From: Apoda limacodes
Lineage: Eukaryota > Arthropoda > Insecta > Lepidoptera > Limacodidae
DNA: 64,000 bases
NCBI GenBank assembly: GCA_946406115.1
Contig: OX291553.1
Coordinates: forward strand, 11,537,001 to 11,601,000
Direction: 5' to 3'
Below the pieces are notes generated by a model. That model saw nothing but the letters and a program-made list of their open reading frames with translations. It did no database searches and had not been told where the DNA came from. Each line of letters begins with the position of its first letter. The stretch's first letter is position 1. This document shows, piece after piece, positions 60,001 through 64,000 of this stretch. Both the position numbers and the translations under genes were made by a program.

Positions 60001-62486
60001 CCGCGCCACCGAAACGGGCGACACGCTCCACTGTTTATTTGGATTAGTTCGTTCACTCCCTATAGGATGATATAGGACAAGTTTATTTCACGCAAAGTGA
60101 AGGAGTTGTAACATATCCGGCCTCGGATATATATCCAAAGATATAGTTATGTCTGGAGTTACACAAGGCTATTAGTTATGATGATATCCGCATTGTATGT
60201 TTTGTTAGGTTGTAATATGTTTATTTTGTTAGGTTTAATTTAGTATTATATAGTTAATTTAGTAATATAATTTAGTGTATAAATCAAAATTAGTAAAAAA
60301 ATGTTTTCTTCACCTGTGTAAGAATCACACCTCCTTGCCTTAATCCAACATGTATTACCGGGTACCCATTAGTAAGTACCCAAGGTTCCAAATATAATTC
60401 TATATCATCAATTAAGGGGCCTCCACTGTTCATCCACTCACTGTTAAGAGAATCGTAGAACATAGAAGATGTAATTGGTTCTAATGCCCTGAAATGTGCA
60501 TGTTTTAGTTACTCTCAATTCGAGAAAAGTTGTACCATAAGTAAGTAACATTTTGCAAGTTATCTTCAACTTAAATAAGATTACGAAAATTAATAAAAAC
60601 ATGAAATTAAATAGGAAGTTCTACAGTTTTTGTTTAATAAACATTAAAGAAAATTAAAAGTTTATCATACCAAGCGTTGAGAAGATCTCTGGCACCCATT
60701 TGAACTAAATCTTGATCACCTCCAAGTACGTGTTTGAGCATCCACAAAATAGCTGGAGCTTTATATTTTAGTAAACCATTTATATGGTCTCTGATAAAAT
60801 TTTCCCATTCAAGGTCATCACTTACTTCCAGAGGTTGAGAGTTAGCGTATGCATCTCTGTACAGGCTTTCTTGAATTATATCAGTTACGAATAGTGTATT
60901 TACATCCAGCAAAGTTATATCGTTGCCCACACCACTACCTTGAAACTGTAAAGAGGAAACTGTTGTTTAAATTGTAAAATGTCTGGAGTCTGGAGAGTTT
61001 CTTTCGCCGTTTCTTCTTTTCAGAACGACATTTTGACTTCGAAACGGTAATAACAATATATTTGTAGCTTAATGACTTTTAAAAGGTGATCTGATATCCT
61101 ATTTTTGAGAATTGAAAATTTGAATTTGAAGTAATTTCCTAGTTGTTTTTTTTTTTAATTTATTTTATTAAAAATGTGAATACCTGTCTAATAATTTCGT
61201 AGGATGCATATGTCCTTAAGCCAGATATGACCCATTCGTATCGCCAATTTTCTGGATAGATCACATAACCAAACCATGGTGAAGCCATTGCTTCTGCAAT
61301 TTTCACCATAGCAGTTTTTCTTTGTTTCACTGAATGTATATTTTCCATTAAAATATGCGGTTCCCTGTAATCAAGTCTTAGTTAGCAATTTTATTTTTGT
61401 AATTTTAACAATTTATTTAGGTCACAGTTACAAACTAGTCAATATTTTGTTGTTTAAATTTAAAAAAAATTGTCACCTATTCCTTAGTTTTTCAAAATAA
61501 TATCAATGAACTAATATTTGTACTCTACTCAATGAGCTTCAGACAATTATAGCCTACATTTCCGGGTATAGCTAGCGTTTGACCGCGGCTTCACCCGCTC
61601 TAAAGTCTTAGTCTTAGCTTTCGGGATAGAGAAATAACCCTACAACTACGTATCTCTGTGCCAAATTTTATCACAATAAGATGCTCCGTTGGACGTAAAG
61701 GAAAGACAAACAATAAAAAAACTCACTTTTGCTAATATAATATTAGTATAAATAATTTCATCAAAGTGTCATAGCTTATTTAGACTTTTTTTTGCATTTA
61801 TGAGATCGCATCCTAAATATATTGTTCGATTTCCTAATCAAATATTCGTTAATTAATATTAGGTATGTACTGAACTTTTTTACCGGCGAAGCTCGTGGCT
61901 CTTATTCGTCTATTATAAACGATAAGCGAAGTTAAGCTACGTCAGGCATGGTCAGTACCGGGGTGGGTGACCGCCTAGCGGCACGTTTTTCTTCATGCTT
62001 AAAAGGTGCTTGTAAAATTGTCAGTCTTAGACTAATAGGTATTTTTTTCCCAAAGAAAATACCTGTGACCTATGAGCTAAAGACAAAATGCAGAGTAACA
62101 GCATTATAGCCCCGTATAGCAATATTGCTTAGTTGTGAAATTAAAGTAAAAAAAAATATTACTAAAACCAATACTAAATAAGTTAAATAATGACTAACCA
62201 AACGCAAACCGTACTTAATGAAACCCAATCTTTATCAGAATCAGGAATCGCCAACAAGATCATTCTTCCATCTTGATTTAAAACTATTTCGAAAAACGAC
62301 TTGTCGGTCCATTCATTTAGGCTATTAAAATAATAATTAATAGCTGTCAAAGCAAAAGCATCCTGACTGGTTAGTCCTGACCGACCAAACAGAAGGACAT
62401 TGGCGACTGGAATATTGATATTGATAAAGTTATGGGCAACCATACCCCATTGATGAAGTGGGCCCATCAAAGCCCTAAATTGATTT
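47815..62486 (-). CDS. M1 aminopeptidase N-like protein lacking the active site (gene 2, 5' end off window)
   Basis: Twelve phase-compatible exons give about 734 residues; the N-terminal exons (signal peptide, beta domain with FPCxD) must lie beyond 64000. Conserved: WFG plus ENW..EW (zinc-site frame), NGYPVIHV, G-YYRVNYD, LNRATLVDDALNLARAG, HACRANYQPC and AVYC...LACS cysteine pairs, and a GPI-type tail. Lost: HELAHQ reads EAMASP, NEGFA reads ISGLR, and GAMEN is replaced by a different, slightly shorter loop (DSDKDWVS). All zinc ligands and the general base are therefore missing. Unlike gene 1, the C-terminal helical domain is complete. I infer a secreted, membrane-anchored pseudoenzyme, paralogous to gene 1. 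Confidence 0.9.
48495..48573 (-). CDS. Gene 2 exon (C-terminal domain)
   Basis: Acceptor tttgtttag, donor gat|gtaagt (phase 2 in, 0 out). Encodes YGGPQKLDELIFILAENMPN..., the 'yggl..l..li..ia' helix pair of ERAP1-C. Confidence 0.88.
49229..49375 (-). CDS. Gene 2 exon with no counterpart in gene 1
   Basis: Acceptor atgtttcag, donor at|gtgagt (phase 2 in and out, 147 nt). LLQETIADNGPYTTEERVKI...ARVALNFI matches the 'irkqD...vf.sva.n..g..ia..fl' part of the domain. Because both phases are 2, losing it does not shift the frame; gene 1 lacks it. Confidence 0.9.
49590..51370. repeat. Degenerate tandem array, ~130-180-bp period
   Basis: A motif like 'accccyttaggggttgaattttgaaaa' recurs near 49742, 49860, 49945, 50030, 50575, 50795, 50935, 51070 and 51210, each followed by 'catac...' and 'aatttcaa..tttgac/catt' segments. 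Copies are strongly diverged. It fills most of the gene 2 intron 49376-51745. Confidence 0.6.
51480..51670 (+). repeat. RTE-like 3' tail
   Basis: 'gatcctttcttatcggctgcctacgtcctacaaag' plus 'gcagtttaggctgtgcgttgat' plus 'cagtcagtcattcagga' is a familiar end of lepidopteran dispersed repeats (recollection). It adjoins the degenerate array. Confidence 0.5.
51746..51922 (-). CDS. Gene 2 exon: second cysteine pair
   Basis: Acceptor attttttcag, donor ac|gtaagt (phase 2 in and out). NPNIPHEIRPAVYCTMVREG...LESLACSRDETF has both cysteines of the second APN disulfide. The gene 1 counterpart (37792-37908) is truncated before the second one. Confidence 0.92.
52390..52645 (+). repeat. RTE-like 3' tail
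   Basis: 'ccagcggccccgcccaccct', 'atttctgcgggaacttttg', 'gcctatgtccttcatcggga', 'caagttaacagacagacaga' and the end 'tattatattagtatgg' follow the order of the common lepidopteran RTE 3' region. Confidence 0.6.
52918..53125. repeat. Interspersed repeat, copy B (partner at 10136)
   Basis: Same motif order as 10136-10395: 'tagtacattgtgtattaagg', 'ggtaaggaga', 'atcacatttacgagtaaatt', 'aatggcgggaatat'. Confidence 0.6.
53478..53671 (-). CDS. Gene 2 exon: conserved cysteine loop
   Basis: Acceptor cttttttttag, donor gt|gtacgt (phase 0 in, 2 out). RMVRRTIGTFENEIGF...LVMDHACRANYQPCIAAAI matches the first disulfide loop of insect APNs. Confidence 0.92.
54616..54810 (-). CDS. Gene 2 exon: LVDDALNLARAG helix
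   Basis: Acceptor attatttcag, donor ttg|gtaact (phase 0 in and out). LVDDALNLARAGKLDYETAF...SMEHETEYAVWKAF matches 'liDDaf.LAraG.l.Y..al.l...l..E.eY.pW'. Confidence 0.94.
54877..55452 (+). repeat. 'Gggttccgt' element with insertion and 20-bp duplication
   Basis: It begins 'tagggttccgtgaccaaagg' and ends 'gcgtgagtccgactcgcaat'. It contains 'agatgggtggtcactttctt' twice in tandem (about 55331-55370). Longer than the 57003 copy. Confidence 0.6.
55453..55612 (+). repeat. SINE family S2 tail fragment
   Basis: 'gtatttgtacccgttgtctg' plus 'caagctctgcttagtttgaggccaaacggcgctatgtgatttgtcc' equals the reverse complement of the end of the 62803 copy. Confidence 0.5.
55780..56345. repeat. Repeat-rich patch with (GT)n and a CG palindrome
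   Basis: It contains 'gttctgaagagaagaaacggcaagaaac', whose reverse complement recurs at 60990-61055, a (GT)n tract (about 56187-56206) and the palindrome CGTCGCCGCCGGCGGCGACG (about 56230-56249). The small frames here are not convincing genes. Confidence 0.5.
56775..56870 (+). repeat. tRNA-headed SINE fragment
   Basis: 'agtggccttgtggtcgcg' (box A-like) and 'gggtgttcgagccccgg' (box B-like) are spaced as in a tRNA-derived head. No cloverleaf closes. Confidence 0.5.
57003..57295 (+). repeat. 'Gggttccg' element, compact copy (~290 bp)
   Basis: It begins 'tagggttctgtctttcaaag' and ends 'gcgcgagtccgactcgcac'. It is the uninterrupted version of the element seen at 3587 and 54877. Confidence 0.65.
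57390..57493 (-). CDS. Gene 2 exon: GYYRVNYD motif
   Basis: Acceptor ttaaatcacag, donor act|gtatgt (phase 1 in, 0 out). G-YYRVNYDFDLWIRII...IHPLNRAT is the intact family block. Confidence 0.94.
57494..58538 (-). other. Gene 2 intron
   Basis: AT-rich. Nothing else was recognised. Confidence 0.6.
58539..58716 (-). CDS. Gene 2 exon: small beta domain
   Basis: Acceptor attgttttag, donor caag|gtttgt (phase 0 in, 1 out). ERFGYSDREQLNYEVPITYT...DEEDYVIFNIQGQG matches 'Q.rF......w.IPity....W.l.N...G'. Confidence 0.92.
58717..60313 (-). other. Gene 2 intron carrying a hAT-like element
   Basis: 1.6 kb; apart from the element at 59186-60171 it is AT-rich and featureless. Confidence 0.7.
59186..60171. 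mobile_element. Non-autonomous hAT-like transposon with 8-bp target duplication
   Basis: TTAGTTAT occurs directly before (59178-59185) and after (60172-60179) the element. The ends are imperfect inverted repeats: TAGCCATGGGCTAAGTTACTCCGGACA at the left; the right end read inward is TAGCCTTGTGTAACTCCAGACA. It has sub-terminal 'atatatcc' motifs and no transposase frame in 986 bp. The 8-bp duplication fits hAT; the superfamily is inferred from that alone. Confidence 0.72.
60314..60488 (-). CDS. Gene 2 exon: GYP motif
   Basis: Acceptor cacatttcag, donor cag|gtgaag (phase 2 in, 0 out). LYLEPWVLTNGYPVIHVGLR matches the 'W..QxGYPvitV' block. Confidence 0.93.
60671..60945 (-). CDS. Gene 2 exon: catalytic-Tyr region
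   Basis: Acceptor cctctttacag, donor ttg|gtatga (phase 0 in, 2 out). LLKYKAPAILWMLKHVLGG aligns with ISYSKGASVIRMLENFLG. Ungapped, the catalytic Tyr is Lys; a Tyr lies one residue later, so its state is ambiguous. Confidence 0.92.
60985..61055 (-). repeat. Repeat fragment shared with 56040-56110
   Basis: 'tttcgccgtttcttcttttcagaacg' is the reverse complement of the block in the 55780-56345 patch. Confidence 0.45.
61184..61364 (-). CDS. Gene 2 exon: zinc-site exon, HEXXH lost
   Basis: Acceptor cttgattacag, donor cag|gtattc (phase 2 in, 0 out). The canonical HELAHQWFGN aligns with EAMASPWFGY and LWLNEGFATY with EWVISGLRTY. Both His, the catalytic Glu and the third-ligand Glu are gone, while the surrounding W, F, G, TY residues are kept. 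This points to loss of chemistry with preserved fold. Confidence 0.93.
61560..61760. repeat. RTE-like 3' tail fragment
   Basis: 'ctagcgtttgaccgcggctt', 'ctctgtgccaaattttatca' and 'actcacttttgctaatataatattagtata' follow the order of RTE-type 3' regions. Confidence 0.5.
62199..62486 (-). CDS. Gene 2 exon: GAMEN region, motif lost
   Basis: Acceptor tctttttcag, donor tg|gttagt (phase 2 in and out). FININIPVANVLLFGR...MILLAIPDSDKDWVSLSTV aligns with '...vaiPDFGAGAMENWGLVTY', so GAMEN is absent and the loop is one residue shorter. It is the most 5' gene 2 exon in the window; the preceding exon must end in phase 2. Confidence 0.9.
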
Positions 62487-64000
62487 CTGAAAAAGAAATG
62501 TGTTTTTAAGTCATACGATGATCCTTAGATGCCCAAAAAACCCTGAGTAACGTCACATTTTGTTTCACTGGTAACGCGATTATGGAGATGAGAAGGGAAT
62601 TAAGGATTTCTCATCCATATTTTATATCTTTTTTATTTAACTGCATTATTATAACATTGAGCACATAATGCGTGCAATAAAAATGGACTTAAGAACAGGT
62701 TTTAGGCTAAGCTTCTCATACAAAAGTAGTAGTAATAAATGTCGGCTATTTCTATTTATCCTACTTATTTTTGACATTTATAAAGAATAAATAAATATTG
62801 TTTGGACATTACACGCAGCGTCGTCTGGCCCCAAAGTAAGCAAAGCTTGTTTTATGAATAAAAGACAACGGATACAGATACATATATATTACTTTTTTTT
62901 TTGTAAATACATACATATACTTTTATATATAAATACACCCAGACTCAAGACAAACACAAATGTTTTTTATCACATTAATGTTTTTCCCACCCAAACCCAC
63001 ACCCTCTGCACAGCAGTCAGCCATACTGCCAACTAGGCTGCGAGGGAGATTTAGTAATCGAACATCATAAAATTATGAAGACGTGTTCTAGGAATAACCA
63101 GCTAAGTCTGCAGTGTGCCAGTTTTCTTTTCCATTGTATTGTTTAAACGTTGTACAGGATTATACTCTTTCAAACAAATGTTAAATGTTAGTTTTCTTAC
63201 AATAAGATAAAAAGTTAGTAAAATATTTTTTAGGATTTTGCAAAACCACAGACACATATAGATATGCGGCTTGAGATCTTTTCTACAAAATTTCTTTTTC
63301 CTTAACAAAAACTAAGACTTTTTTTATGTGCAGGCAGCAGACATTATAAATCGTTACTGAGGAATAACTTTTTAATAAGGTATATTTACACACTAAAAAT
63401 CGTCTATCCGGTGTTATTATTATATCTCTTTAATACTGTCCGACTGGGTACATAAATATACTGTAAAAAAATTAAAACAAAAGGAATTCCTACTCAACGA
63501 ACGAGTTCGCTATGGAATGGCAGTTGCCTGCCGCGGCGCTGATTTTCTGCGGAACCCTGCTGAGCTTTGTAACGTAGTAACACACATCTGAATGGTAATG
63601 AATAGGTGCATACTATTTACATACAAAAAGAACCTATACTTAATTTTGTATCACAAGAAATCGTAAAATAAGTGCAAATAAAATTAAATACATTTATGAA
63701 AAATTGGTTAAGTTTCAGTTTAGAATCAGTTTTTTTACCAATACCTATCTTAAAAGCACTTAGAATGGATATACTTAAATAAGTTTGATGTTTCGCTATA
63801 TTCAATATCCTAATTTCCATTTACGATTTTCAACCACCATTAATGGTTTTGAATTGAAAGGTTCAATTCGTTTAAAACCAACTTTACATCTAAAGGTACC
63901 ACAAATGTTAGTCAGTGACAATTTATGACTCAGCAATTTTTACTAACAGTGTATTTTTTATACCACAAATGCTAATCACATTTTGTGAGTCGTAATTTTT
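62487..64000. other. Upstream intron of gene 2 to window edge
   Basis: Apart from the SINE at 62803, no exon with the FPCxD or signal-peptide signature was found on the - strand, so the gene's 5' end is beyond the window. A 19-codon frame at 63512-63571 resembles a signal peptide but was not accepted. Confidence 0.6.
62803..63045 (-). repeat. SINE family S2, copy 3
   Basis: On the - strand: 'cgcagcctagttggcagtatgg' head, 'gtttgtcttgagtctgggtgtattta' body and 'gcttacTTTggggccagacgacg' end. It is the best preserved of the three copies for the body. Confidence 0.7.

Noticed and set aside
63512..63571. 19-codon + strand frame resembling a signal peptide
   Set aside because: Very short, ends in TAG TAA, and the surrounding sequence looks like a dispersed repeat; no support for a gene, and wrong strand for gene 2.

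Overview
The window reads as insect nuclear DNA, almost certainly from a moth or butterfly. It is AT-rich, its genes have short exons and long introns, and its repeats (RTE-like 3' tails, tRNA-headed SINEs, jockey-like LINE pieces, BEL/Pao) are the kind I associate with Lepidoptera. That last point is recognition from memory, not a database search.

Layout: 2-777 is the 3' end of a BEL/Pao LTR retrotransposon. From 5429 to 45428 on the + strand lies a complete 13-exon gene for an M1-family (aminopeptidase N-like) ectoenzyme homologue of about 849 residues, with a 15-kb first intron full of repeats. Its intron 11 (37909-45002) carries an intact 963-codon non-LTR retrotransposon with a restriction-like endonuclease on the - strand (38084-40975) and a broken older relative on the + strand (41820-43249). 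From 62486 down to 47815 on the - strand lies a second M1-family gene; 12 exons are visible, and its 5' exons lie beyond the right edge. The two genes converge on a roughly 2.3-kb AT-rich interval.

The main biological point is that both M1 genes have open, spliceable frames, signs of a C-terminal GPI-anchor signal and (in gene 1) a signal peptide, but neither has the zinc-protease active site. Gene 1 has QQLCR where HEXXH belongs and YEIAS where GAMEN belongs. Gene 2 has EAMAS for HEXXH, Ser for the third zinc ligand and no GAMEN. The surrounding fold signatures (FPCxD, WxGN/WFG, GYP, GYYRVNYD, the ACxxxxxxC loop) remain. They look like membrane-displayed pseudoenzymes. They share every comparable intron phase, so they are paralogues. 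Gene 1 has lost one phase-symmetric exon of the C-terminal domain, exactly where the two retrotransposons now sit.

A second striking structure is a 17-copy, 33-bp minisatellite (31881-32452) that begins inside exon 7 of gene 1 and has amplified the exon end together with its 5' splice site. Other supported structure includes two non-autonomous hAT-like elements with perfect 8-bp target duplications (15732-16153; 59186-60171), two foldback elements, several SINE families and degenerate tandem arrays. No functional tRNA, rRNA, CRISPR or bacterial-type feature was seen.
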